Shown here in pieces: positions 9,010 to 17,242 of a stretch of 64,000 bases of DNA (within the stretch, counting starts at the first letter, position 1; every line of letters begins with the position of its first letter). Both the position numbers and the translations under genes were made by a program. The stretch spans positions 104,272-168,271 of the forward strand of contig NZ_LMIE01000002.1 in NCBI RefSeq assembly GCF_001428625.1, given 5' to 3'. Below the pieces are notes generated by a model, which searched no databases, was not told the DNA's origin, and saw only the letters and a program-made list of their open reading frames with translations. The DNA is from Hydrogenophaga sp. Root209. GTDB taxonomy: Bacteria; Pseudomonadota; Gammaproteobacteria; Burkholderiales; Burkholderiaceae_C.

Positions 9010-10824
9010 GTGGGCGACGAGTTAGGTGCAGACCTCGCACTGCAGGCCATTTCGGCCACGGTGATGTTCGTGGATGTGGTCGAGTCGGTGCGCCACATCC
9101 AGCGCGACGAAGCGGGCTCCGTGCGGCGCATGCGTGCACTGATGGCCGATGCCGCGCAGCTCGTGTTGCGGCACAAAGGGCAGGTGGTGGAACGGCTGGG
9201 CGATGGCCTCGTGCTTCGTTTCGAGCATGCACGGCACGCCGCGCAATGCGCAGTGGCGCTGCATGCACTGGCCGCGCACGCCGGTACAGCCCATTCAACC
9301 GAAGAACAGATGCACCTGCGGGCGGGCATTCACAGCTCACCGATCTGGGCCGACACCCAGGGCATGTATGGCCTTGGGGTGAATCTGGCCGCGCGTGTGG
9401 CGGCGGTGGGAGGGCCAGGCGACACCTTGCTCACCGCGCAGGCCCGCGACCAACTCGTGGTCGGTCTGGACGGGGACTTGCACGATCTCGGCACCTGCTA
9501 TCTCAAACATGTCGATGAACCGCTGCGCTTGTTTCGCCTTGACGCGCAGAGCACACCGCTGCCGTCTTCGCTTCGCCAGGCCATCGCTGCGCGCATGAAA
9601 ACCAGGCCCACGCTGGCGGTGCTGCCCTTCGGGTTGGCGCAATCGGCGGGACCGAGGGGGTGCCCTATCGGGGTGGCCGACATCCTGAGCGATCAGATCA
9701 TTCGTCAGCTCAGTCGCTCACCCATGCTGCACGTCATTTCTGCGCTCTCGGTCAACAGCCTGCGCGGACACGGCGTTGAGTTGGAAGCGATGTACCGAAC
9801 CCTGAGAGCCGACTATGTGTTGCGGGGAACGCTGCACACCCATGACCCCGCAGGCGGCCCAAATGCGCAGCTTGGTCTGGAGGTGGCGCTCTGGCGCGCG
9901 GGCGCGGGCGAGCCGGTGTACGCCGAGGTGTTTCAAGGCACGGCGCTCGATGCGCTGTCGCCAACCAGCGAGCTGCTGGGCCGTCTGGCCCATGGTGTGG
10001 GTGCGCGGATCCTGGCAGTCGAGCAGCGCGCCGCGCGTGGCGCGCAAGCATTGCCCAACCTCGCCAGCCACACCCTCTACCTCAACGCGGTGGACCTGCT
10101 GCACCGCTTCTCGCTGTCAGACTTCGAGCGCGCGCACCAGATGCTGCAAGCCCTGAGCGAGCGTGCACCCCGCCATCCCGAGCCCTTGGCCTGGCTGGCG
10201 CGCTGGCATGTGTTCAAGGTGGTTCAGGGATGGACCGACGACAGTGAGCGGGACAGCGCACAAGCGTTGGCTTTCAGCGAACGCGCGCTGGAGCGCGACC
10301 CGGAATCCGCACTGGCTTTGACCATGGCTGGATCGGTGCATGCGGGCGTCAAGCGCGACCCGGTCACCGCGCAGCAGTACTACGCCCAGGCGCTTGAACA
10401 CAACCCCAACGATTCATTGGCCTGGTTGATGAGCAGCGTTGCCCATGGGTTCGTGATGGAGCGCGAACCCGCGATCGCCGCGAGTGAAATGGCCCTGGGC
10501 CTGTCGCCCATCGATCCCGCGCGCCACTTCTACGACTCTCTGGGTGCAACCGCTGCGGTCATGGCAAGGGACTACCCGCGCGGCGTGGCCTTGGCCCAAC
10601 GGGCGATTCACGCCAATGCGGCCCATGGGTCCTCGTACCGTGCTCTGGCGACGGCCGAGGTCATGCTGGGCCAGATTGACCAGGCCAAGGACACCATTGC
10701 GCGTTTGCTCGCCGTCGAGCCCCAGTCCACCGTGCAGACCTACCTGGCCCGCGTGGGCCCCCCCAACGTGCAGAACCTGGAGTTTGCAGCAGCCCTGCGA
10801 ACGGCAGGTTTGCCCGAGCGCTGA
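9010..10824 (+). CDS. Class III nucleotide cyclase-like protein with TolB-like region and TPR repeats
   Basis: A 604-residue cytoplasmic protein. Residues 17-145 form a class III cyclase domain. The metal-binding aspartates are present (D22 in FVDVVES, D65 in RLGDG), as are the transition-state Asn125 and Arg129 in GVNLAARV. The residues that normally choose adenine are changed: the lysine four before GD is Glu61, and the Asp in the GDxVN motif is Leu122. Residues 195-350 resemble the TolB-like domain found behind many such cyclases (LAVLPFG, then DILSDQIIRQLSR and ADYVLRGTLH). TPR-like helices fill the C-terminus. The GTG at 9010 is chosen because GGGAGG precedes it by 5 bases and it starts just before the cyclase fold; the frame is open to a GTG at 8869. 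First gene of an operon with the next three. Confidence 0.8.
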   Translation: MGDELGADLALQAISATVMFVDVVESVRHIQRDEAGSVRRMRALMADAAQLVLRHKGQVVERLGDGLVLRFEHARHAAQCAVALHALAAHAGTAHSTEEQMHLRAGIHSSPIWADTQGMYGLGVNLAARVAAVGGPGDTLLTAQARDQLVVGLDGDLHDLGTCYLKHVDEPLRLFRLDAQSTPLPSSLRQAIAARMKTRPTLAVLPFGLAQSAGPRGCPIGVADILSDQIIRQLSRSPMLHVISALSVNSLRGHGVELEAMYRTLRADYVLRGTLHTHDPAGGPNAQLGLEVALWRAGAGEPVYAEVFQGTALDALSPTSELLGRLAHGVGARILAVEQRAARGAQALPNLASHTLYLNAVDLLHRFSLSDFERAHQMLQALSERAPRHPEPLAWLARWHVFKVVQGWTDDSERDSAQALAFSERALERDPESALALTMAGSVHAGVKRDPVTAQQYYAQALEHNPNDSLAWLMSSVAHGFVMEREPAIAASEMALGLSPIDPARHFYDSLGATAAVMARDYPRGVALAQRAIHANAAHGSSYRALATAEVMLGQIDQAKDTIARLLAVEPQSTVQTYLARVGPPNVQNLEFAAALRTAGLPER

Positions 10825-10851
10825 GTCAACCACACCAACGAGGAGACACAC

Positions 10852-12117
10852 ATGAGTGCAGCGATCTATTTGCAAGGCATGCAGGGCATGCAGGGCATGC
10901 AGGGCATGCAGGGCATGCAGGGCATGCAAGGCATGCAAGGTATGCAAGGTATGCAGGGGATGATGCTCACGCCGGGCGCCGACCCGGGCACGTCCTGGGG
11001 CCTGATCCTCAACCGCGAGGCGGTGATGCAGCCGCATGGGAAGGAGCCGCCGCTCGCTGACCTGAGGGCCGAGTTCCGCACCCCCGACGGCGACGGCTTG
11101 CCCGTGGTGGGCGATCCCTTGCGGCTGGACCGATGGTCCCTCGACGTGCGCTTCGAGAACCTCAAGGCCGAGTTGTTCCGCCCGCTGGTGCTGGTGGCCG
11201 ATGCGTCCACGCGCGCCTTCAAGGTGTCTCACATGGAGTTGAACTGGGATGAGCTGGAGGACGACGCACCGAGGGTGAGCCCCATCTTCGAACTCGTGCG
11301 CCCGGGCAGGGCGGTGTTCGAGGCCCAGCTCAAGCAGGTGGCCGACTGGACCGAGCTGCGCGCCGAGCGCATGCCCGAGATCATGAGCCAGCTCGGCGTG
11401 CCGCTGCAGTACTGGAGCGCGATCGTGGACCTCAACCCCACCACGTTCCGCTACACGCTGGAGCTGCTGCACCTGGCCCTGGCCCTGGCCGCGCACCTGG
11501 TGCAACCCGCGAAGCACTACCTGGCCTGCCCACGGCCGGTGGCGTATTCGCCGGGCATCCAGCCCATCATCAACGCCGGGCGGTTCGGTGTCTTTCCCAG
11601 TGGTCACTCCACCGAGGCGTTCCTGGTGGCACGGCTGCTGCAGTTGCTGAGCGGCCATCGAAAGCGGGTCACCGTGCTCAAGCCCGATGGCACCTCCTTC
11701 GAAAAGGAGCATCCCCTGGAAGCGCAGTTGCAGCGCCTGGCCGCGCGCATTGCCAACAACCGGGTGGTCGCCGGTGTGCATTTCCCCATCGATGCACCCG
11801 GGGGGCGCATGGTGGGCGAAACGCTGGCGGAATACCTCGCATGCCGGTGCCGGTGTCGGGGCCTGTCGGGCTGGACGCCCCGGCATTTCCGGGGCGATGC
11901 GCTGGCGGCTGCCGATCCGGAGGTGCTGCGCGGCTTCAGCCGCCACGAGCCCCTGGACGCCGTACAAGCCCAGGTCCTGGGCAAGCCACTGCCGAAACAT
12001 TTCGCGACCAACACGATGCCACTGGAGAGGCCCACGCTCACGCACAGTCTCGTGCTCGGCGACACCCAAGGCCTGCTGGACCACTTGTGGGACAAGGCCA
12101 GCCAGGAGTGGGCTTGA
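10852..12117 (+). CDS. PAP2/vanadium-haloperoxidase-fold protein with N-terminal Gly-Met-Gln repeat
   Basis: A 421-residue protein with the full PAP2 phosphatase/haloperoxidase active-site set: K221-x6-R228-P229 (KHYLACPRP), PSGH at 249-252, and R304-x5-H310-x3-D314 (RVVAGVHFPID). The family binds phosphate or vanadate and either removes phosphate groups or oxidises halides. I see no membrane segments, so it looks soluble, as haloperoxidases are. Residues 9-35 are nine perfect GMQ triplets coded by a 9-base tandem repeat. Residues 40-215 match nothing I recognise. GAGGAGAC precedes the ATG. It lies 27 bases after the cyclase gene and 19 before the protease gene. Phosphatase or peroxidase activity cannot be settled by eye. 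Confidence 0.78.
   Translation: MSAAIYLQGMQGMQGMQGMQGMQGMQGMQGMQGMQGMMLTPGADPGTSWGLILNREAVMQPHGKEPPLADLRAEFRTPDGDGLPVVGDPLRLDRWSLDVRFENLKAELFRPLVLVADASTRAFKVSHMELNWDELEDDAPRVSPIFELVRPGRAVFEAQLKQVADWTELRAERMPEIMSQLGVPLQYWSAIVDLNPTTFRYTLELLHLALALAAHLVQPAKHYLACPRPVAYSPGIQPIINAGRFGVFPSGHSTEAFLVARLLQLLSGHRKRVTVLKPDGTSFEKEHPLEAQLQRLAARIANNRVVAGVHFPIDAPGGRMVGETLAEYLACRCRCRGLSGWTPRHFRGDALAAADPEVLRGFSRHEPLDAVQAQVLGKPLPKHFATNTMPLERPTLTHSLVLGDTQGLLDHLWDKASQEWA
10876..10956 (+). repeat. Nine tandem copies of a 9-base unit (GGCATGCAG)
   Basis: Units 1-5 are identical GGCATGCAG; units 6-7 end in A; units 8-9 read GGTATGCAA and GGTATGCAG. A degenerate unit (GGGATGATG) follows. Each unit codes Gly-Met-Gln. 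Because the unit is a multiple of three, gain or loss changes protein length without breaking the frame. The identical 5' units suggest recent expansion. Confidence 0.97.
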
Positions 12118-12136
12118 CGGCCCGGGGGAGCACACC

Positions 12137-14308
12137 ATGCCGAACCCCATACAACCGCCGGTCCTGGGCCTCTTTGATCTGTGGCGTCGGTTTTTCGCCG
12201 AGGGGCTGGGGAACAAGCCCCTCGACCCCTACACAATCTGGGCCTTGTGCACCCAGCTCCGTGCCTTGGGCGAGGGCCGGCGCGCACCTTCGGTGTTGAG
12301 CTTCTCGGTGGAACTGGATCAACCCTACGAGCCTGCCACTCACACGTTCGAGCCGTTGGCCCGCATGGGCGTGGCTGGAAGGCCGCCCCATTTCCAACAT
12401 CTGCCGGTGCATGTGCCTTCGGCGTACGAGCGCGGGTCGCCCTGGGATGAAAACGCCCCGGGCCCCATGTTCGTGACGCTGCGGCTCGATGTGCATGACA
12501 GGACTTGGGAAGATATCCAGAGGGACGTCCAGGCCTTGATCACGATCCACTACGTGAAGCGGCTGCAGATCGGTCAGCAGCGCGGCGTGAACAACCCCGA
12601 TCTCGGGCAGCGGGGCAAGCCCGCGCCGGACCTGCCCCGCTGGGCGCACAAGGCGACGGTACTCATCGGTGCGCTGGAAGACGCCTGCCCGTTCGCTCAC
12701 CGCGCGCTGCGCCGTGCGGACGAGCCCCTGGCCACGCGGGTGGTGGAGCTCTGGGACCAGACCACGCTGAGTGATGGCATGGCGGTTGCGCCGCGACCGA
12801 ACGGCTTTCCCTACGGCCGGTACTGGACAGGCGACGCGCTTGACGGCTTTCTGCTTGCCCATACTCACGCACGGGAGGTGGACGAGGCGGCGGTGTACGC
12901 CAGTGCCGAGATTGACAGCCTGCCGCTGGCGGGGCGTGCTTCGCACGCGGCGGCGGTCATGTGCCTGCTCGCGGGCGCAGGGCGCGCCGCGCCCCGCATG
13001 CCGCAGCCGATCGACGAGGGCAACGCCGCACATCCCTTCGGCGATCCCCAGGACGATGCCGCTGCGCGCGCGCCGCTGGCCGTGGTGCAACTGCCTCGGG
13101 AGCAGACGGCGGTGCGCGCAGGACGCTGGCTGGCGGTGAACGCGCTCGACGGCCTGCACCACCTCATCGACGTGGCGCGCCGGCTGGGCCAAGAGGCCGG
13201 CACGGCATCGCCTCCTCTGGTCGTCAACATGAGCTACGGCGCCATGGCCGGCCCGCACGATGGCAGTGGCATGCTGGAATCGGCCATCGACGAACTCTGC
13301 CTCGCATCGCAGGGCAAGCTCGCCGTGGTGATGGCCGCGGGCAATGCGCATGGCACCCAGCGCAACGGCGAAGATGCGCGGGGTTATCTGCCCGGCGGCC
13401 TGCATGCCCGGCAGGCACTCGAACCTGGGGGCAGTGTCAGCTTCACGCTCTTCATCCCGCCCGACAAGCAGTTCGAGACCTACCTGGAGTTCTGGTTCTC
13501 GGTGCAGGGCAAAGCGCAGGACGAGGACCAGTTCCTGTACCTCGACGCGGACGGCCGCCACGGCGAGGTGGACATCGTGGTCGAGCCCGCAGTGGGAGCC
13601 ACCTGGCCTGCCTTGCCCTGCCCGGGACTGCATGTGGTGCCGCAGGGGGGGGCTTCCGCGCAGGTCGAGGCCGGTCTGTTCTTCATGCGCAGACCCACCC
13701 AGGGCCGGCACCGCTCCATGGCCCTGCTGGTGGTGGCGGCCACGCAAGTGGCCGGCTGGTACGCGGCGGCGCCGTCCGGTCGCTGGCGCATCACGCTGCG
13801 GCACAAGAAGGCCTCCAGCGACGCCGCCGCACGCTACTTTTTCGTGGACGCCTGGGTCGAGCGTGACGACACCGAGGTGGGCGCGGTGCGCCCGCAGAGC
13901 GCACGGTTGGTGGAAAACGAGGACGGCACGCCCTCCGGTCTGACCGATGCCGACACCTTCACGAGCATCGCCACAGGCAGCAAGACCTTCCGTGTTGGCG
14001 CGGTGATGGACCGGGGCGAGGGGCTCGCCACAGAGCAGGTCAGCGCCTACAGTGCCGCTGCCGTCAATTGCAAAAAAGGGCCCGAGTTTTCCGCCATCGC
14101 CGACGCGCACGCGGCGCTGCCGGGGATCCGTGTGAGTGGCTCGCAAAGTGGCATGGTGCTGCGCGCCAACGGCACCAGCATGGCGGCTCCGCAGGCCGCG
14201 CGCTACCTGACCAATCGATTGGCAGTCGGTGACACGCTGAGCACTGTGCGGGCGGAATTGGCAGCATCCATGCAGGGCACCGCAAGGCTCGGCAAGAAGA
14301 CCGCATGA
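12137..14308 (+). CDS. S8 (subtilisin-like) serine peptidase
   Basis: A 723-residue protein with the subtilase catalytic set in the right order: D182 in IGALEDACPF, H270 in GRASHAAAVM, the oxyanion Asn403 in AAGNAHG, and S681 in NGTSMAAPQAA. The contexts of the Asp and His differ from the usual DTG and HGTH motifs, so it is a distant member. About 278 residues separate Asn from Ser, far more than in plain subtilisins. This insert begins like a beta-sandwich (EPGGSVSFTLFI, YLEFWFSVQG). There is no signal peptide, so it probably works in the cytoplasm or leaves by another route. The frame runs open upstream to 11687, but the ATG at 12137 has GGGGGAG at the right distance and does not overlap the previous gene. 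The stop overlaps the regulator gene by 4 bases. Confidence 0.82.
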   Translation: MPNPIQPPVLGLFDLWRRFFAEGLGNKPLDPYTIWALCTQLRALGEGRRAPSVLSFSVELDQPYEPATHTFEPLARMGVAGRPPHFQHLPVHVPSAYERGSPWDENAPGPMFVTLRLDVHDRTWEDIQRDVQALITIHYVKRLQIGQQRGVNNPDLGQRGKPAPDLPRWAHKATVLIGALEDACPFAHRALRRADEPLATRVVELWDQTTLSDGMAVAPRPNGFPYGRYWTGDALDGFLLAHTHAREVDEAAVYASAEIDSLPLAGRASHAAAVMCLLAGAGRAAPRMPQPIDEGNAAHPFGDPQDDAAARAPLAVVQLPREQTAVRAGRWLAVNALDGLHHLIDVARRLGQEAGTASPPLVVNMSYGAMAGPHDGSGMLESAIDELCLASQGKLAVVMAAGNAHGTQRNGEDARGYLPGGLHARQALEPGGSVSFTLFIPPDKQFETYLEFWFSVQGKAQDEDQFLYLDADGRHGEVDIVVEPAVGATWPALPCPGLHVVPQGGASAQVEAGLFFMRRPTQGRHRSMALLVVAATQVAGWYAAAPSGRWRITLRHKKASSDAAARYFFVDAWVERDDTEVGAVRPQSARLVENEDGTPSGLTDADTFTSIATGSKTFRVGAVMDRGEGLATEQVSAYSAAAVNCKKGPEFSAIADAHAALPGIRVSGSQSGMVLRANGTSMAAPQAARYLTNRLAVGDTLSTVRAELAASMQGTARLGKKTA

Positions 14309-15357
14309 GCAAGAGCTCGGCGCGCGTCACGCTCCGTCAGCTGTGCCGGCTGGGCCTGCCCGCGCCACTCTTGCTGCCTTCGCTCCTGCCGGTCCTGCGC
14401 GAGCTGATTCCCGCGAGCCACGGTGCGTTTTTTTTCTGCGACGCCCGGGGCAGCATCACCAATCTGTATGCCGAACGGATGTTGGCTCCCCAGGCCATGG
14501 CCTCGTACCACGATCGGCACAACGATGAGCACTTTCGCCATCAGTACCTTCGGCGCGTGGCGGACGCCAGTCCCGTGAGTCGGCGCAGCGCGAGCTCGTC
14601 TGAAAAGGAGGGCGCGTACTTTCGCGAAGTCCTCTCGCCTCTGGGGGTGGAGCACTTCCTGTACGGCGTCGTCCGGCACCATGGCAAGGTGTTGGGCCAG
14701 CTCAGCCTCTACCGTGGCGGCGATGCTTCACCGTTTTCGTTGGCCGATGAGCAGGTGCTGCTCGGCGTGATGCACTACCTGGGGGAGGCGTTGGGGATGC
14801 CGTCTCCCGTGGCGCTGCTGGAGCTGCAGGAGCACACGGTGGAGGAGGGCCTGGCGCTGCTCGACACCCAGGCCAACGAACTGTATGCCGACGACAACTG
14901 GCCCCGCTTGATCCGGCTGGCAGAGGGCAATGCAATTTCACCGGCCACGGCCATGGCGGAGAGCGAGTCGTTGCCGCGGTTCGTGCAAGCCATGCTGGCT
15001 GCCGTGTTGAGCGCACCGCACGCGATCCATCGGGTCGATTCGGTGTGGGGCAACTTTGCATTCCGGCGCCATGCCATGGCATCGCAGCAGGGTGACCACG
15101 CCGTGGCACTGCTGGTCTCGCGCCTGGCCGCGCAACCCCTGCGCCTGACGGAGGGTGCAGCAGCCCTGGGCCTGTCTCCCCAGCAAAGGGAGGTGGCAGT
15201 CCTCATCGCCCAGGGGCACAGCAACAGCGACATTTCCCAGCATCTGGGCATCACGGTCAACACCGCCAGCTACCACGTCAAGCAGGTGTTTGCGCGGCTG
15301 AATGTGCACGATCGCAGTGCTGTCGCCAGGGTGCTGTGCGACGCAGCAGCGCGCTGA
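14305..15357 (+). CDS. LuxR-family transcriptional regulator
   Basis: A 350-residue regulator. The last 65 residues form a LuxR/NarL-type helix-turn-helix (LSPQQREVAVLIAQGHSNSD, then HLGITVNTASYHVKQVFARL). The N-terminal 270 residues look like a sensor domain of GAF-like make-up (FFFCDARGSITNLYAERM, HFLYGVVRHHGKVLGQLSLY), not an autoinducer-binding domain or a phospho-receiver. No luxI-type synthase is present. It overlaps the protease gene by 4 bases, so it is made with the operon and is the obvious candidate to control it (inference). Confidence 0.88.
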   Translation: MSKSSARVTLRQLCRLGLPAPLLLPSLLPVLRELIPASHGAFFFCDARGSITNLYAERMLAPQAMASYHDRHNDEHFRHQYLRRVADASPVSRRSASSSEKEGAYFREVLSPLGVEHFLYGVVRHHGKVLGQLSLYRGGDASPFSLADEQVLLGVMHYLGEALGMPSPVALLELQEHTVEEGLALLDTQANELYADDNWPRLIRLAEGNAISPATAMAESESLPRFVQAMLAAVLSAPHAIHRVDSVWGNFAFRRHAMASQQGDHAVALLVSRLAAQPLRLTEGAAALGLSPQQREVAVLIAQGHSNSDISQHLGITVNTASYHVKQVFARLNVHDRSAVARVLCDAAAR

Positions 15358-15406
15358 CGTACCGCACGATCCGTGCTGGGCCTGCACGGCCAGATTCGGT
15401 TCCTTT

Positions 15407-15468
15407 TTGACTCACTCCCACCCGGTTGCGTAGTACCGGCGATGGGTTGCGGCTTCCATCATGGAAGC
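15407..15468 (+). promoter_or_regulatory. Candidate promoter and dyad before the lipoprotein gene
   Basis: TTGACT (15407-15412) and TAGTAC (15431-15436) are 18 bases apart. Downstream, GCTTCCAT-C-ATGGAAGC (15452-15468) is a perfect 8-base dyad with a one-base centre, placed just after the expected start of transcription, a typical operator position. The rest of the 177-base gap after the LuxR gene shows nothing else clear. Confidence 0.4.
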
Positions 15469-15534
15469 GCGCGGCAGGTCCGTAAAGAGACCTTGCCGCA
15501 CACCCGCAATCCCACCACTTTTGAGGAGTCATTC

Positions 15535-17160
15535 ATGAAACACTCGAACGCCTTTGTGCCCACTGCGTTGGCCAGCGCAGCCATGCTGGCTCTTGTTGCC
15601 TGCGGCGGTGGCGGCGACGATGCCCCGACCTCGCTCACCGGCATGGTGGCGGTGGATGGCCCGGTCAGAAACGCGGTGGTCTGTCTGGACCTCAATGCCA
15701 ACAACGTGTGTGATTCAGGGGAACCCGCTTCGGCACCCACCGGCGCCGACGGGACTTACAGCGTCGACCCGTCAACCGTCACCGAGCAGCAGTTGGCCAG
15801 TTCGTCACTGATCGCTCCCATGGTGCCTGGCGGTCTTGCCGATCCGGGCACCACCATCGACATGGCTGACGACGAGGCAACGACCGAGACCTCCTACGTT
15901 CTGAGACAAGTGCCGGGCAAAGCCGGGCCGATCAATCCTTTGACCACCCTGGTCGCAGAAGGAGTGCGCAATGGCATGACCGAAGCGGTGGCGCGGACCA
16001 ACGCTGCCGAACAGTTGGGCATTGAGGAGGCCAAGATCGACAACTACCAGGACGACCCCGCTTTCGACGACGCTGTGGTGGTCGACAACGCGCGTCTGAT
16101 GGCCTCGGCTGTGGCCACCACGCTTGAAGACGGTGTGCCACTGGTGGTGGGCGATCAGAGAGCCGCCATTGCGGAGGCAGTGCAAAACGATTTGCGACTC
16201 TTGCGCTACACCGACGGCAGCAACTTCAACTACCAGGACTTCATGTTGTCCGCCAAGGCGGCAGGCGAGGCCGGCCTGTCGTTGGTGGATGGCCGAGTAG
16301 GCCAGGTTGGAGGCGTGGCCACCGATGCCAGCGTTCTCTACAACCAGGCGTACCTCACGTCCAACGGCTGGTTGCGCTGCGACAGCACGGTGCTGGTGAC
16401 CGCCACACAAGGTGTCCCCAATCGCAGCACCTTTTGCAACGCGCAAACCGCGGTGAACTACCGCAAGAATGTCAGCGTGGCTGGCCGGCCCATGGCCGAT
16501 GTGGTGAGCGAACTGCAATCCGATAGCGAAAACTTCATCAACACCGGCCTCTCCACGACAGGCTTGTTGGCCGCCCTCGGCGCTGCGCAGTTTCCGGCGG
16601 GCAGCAACCTGCGACCTGGACTGATGCTGACTCTGACACAACCGATCTTCATCAACAGCCTCAACACCGATGGACGCCCGCAGGCCGAGGCGACTTCGCT
16701 GGCGCAACTGATCGCGGCCAAACCGGCCGCAGGTGTGAATCTCGCCACCGCGGCCGGCAGCCTGAGCCTGGGCATTAGCAGCGACGAATCGCACAACCTG
16801 CGCGTGGCCTTCACCGACGGTAGCGACCCCACCCAAGGCTCCGTGCAGTACTACGACTGTGACCTCGCAGGGAACGTGGCGTCCAACTGTGAAGCAACCC
16901 GGACCGGCAGGTACATCGTCGAAGAATACGCCGATGGCAAGGTGAAGGTGATGAGGTTCACCGGGTTCACACCGACGGTGATGGACCACGTGCGCCACTA
17001 CGTCGAAGTCAACACAAACAACCAGGTCAACGGTGTGACCGGTGGCGACTGGGTGTTCGTGGCGAGGCAACGCAAGCCGGATGTTGATTCCAACCTCAGC
17101 TCCAACAAGCGCCTCAACGGGACGGCATGGACGGCGATGAAGGCGCTGCTTGGAATCTGA
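15535..17160 (+). CDS. Unrecognised lipoprotein
   Basis: A 541-residue protein with a clear lipoprotein signal: a hydrophobic stretch ending LALVAC with Cys23, then GGGGDD. Residues 35-75 look like a small beta-sandwich of the kind common in surface proteins (VCLDLNANNVCDSGEPAS), possibly calcium-binding. The remainder is acidic and rich in Asn, Asp and Thr and matches no family I know. The ATG at 15535 follows GAGGAG by 6 bases; a longer open frame from 15373 lacks a signal. It follows the LuxR gene on the same strand but has its own probable promoter. Likely anchored to the outer membrane; function unknown. Confidence 0.8.
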   Translation: MKHSNAFVPTALASAAMLALVACGGGGDDAPTSLTGMVAVDGPVRNAVVCLDLNANNVCDSGEPASAPTGADGTYSVDPSTVTEQQLASSSLIAPMVPGGLADPGTTIDMADDEATTETSYVLRQVPGKAGPINPLTTLVAEGVRNGMTEAVARTNAAEQLGIEEAKIDNYQDDPAFDDAVVVDNARLMASAVATTLEDGVPLVVGDQRAAIAEAVQNDLRLLRYTDGSNFNYQDFMLSAKAAGEAGLSLVDGRVGQVGGVATDASVLYNQAYLTSNGWLRCDSTVLVTATQGVPNRSTFCNAQTAVNYRKNVSVAGRPMADVVSELQSDSENFINTGLSTTGLLAALGAAQFPAGSNLRPGLMLTLTQPIFINSLNTDGRPQAEATSLAQLIAAKPAAGVNLATAAGSLSLGISSDESHNLRVAFTDGSDPTQGSVQYYDCDLAGNVASNCEATRTGRYIVEEYADGKVKVMRFTGFTPTVMDHVRHYVEVNTNNQVNGVTGGDWVFVARQRKPDVDSNLSSNKRLNGTAWTAMKALLGI

Positions 17161-17200
17161 TGAATCCGGCGCGGCACGGGTTTGTGCAGGGGGACGTTGT

Positions 17201-17234
17201 CGGGATCGGGGGGGAAGGCCGCCCTCCGATCCCG
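17201..17234. terminator. Hairpin between convergent genes
   Basis: CGGGATCGG (17201-17209) pairs perfectly with CCGATCCCG (17226-17234) between the convergent lipoprotein and glnD genes. There is no T-run on either side, so it is a weak candidate for a bidirectional terminator. Confidence 0.4.
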
Positions 17235-17242
17235 CCAACCAC

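Noticed and set aside
10876-10956. CRISPR-like or phase-variable repeat
   Set aside because: Units are contiguous with no spacers, and 9 bases is a multiple of three, so no on/off frame switching is possible.
14305-15357. Quorum-sensing receptor
   Set aside because: The LuxR-type protein lacks a recognisable autoinducer-binding domain and no luxI-type gene is present.
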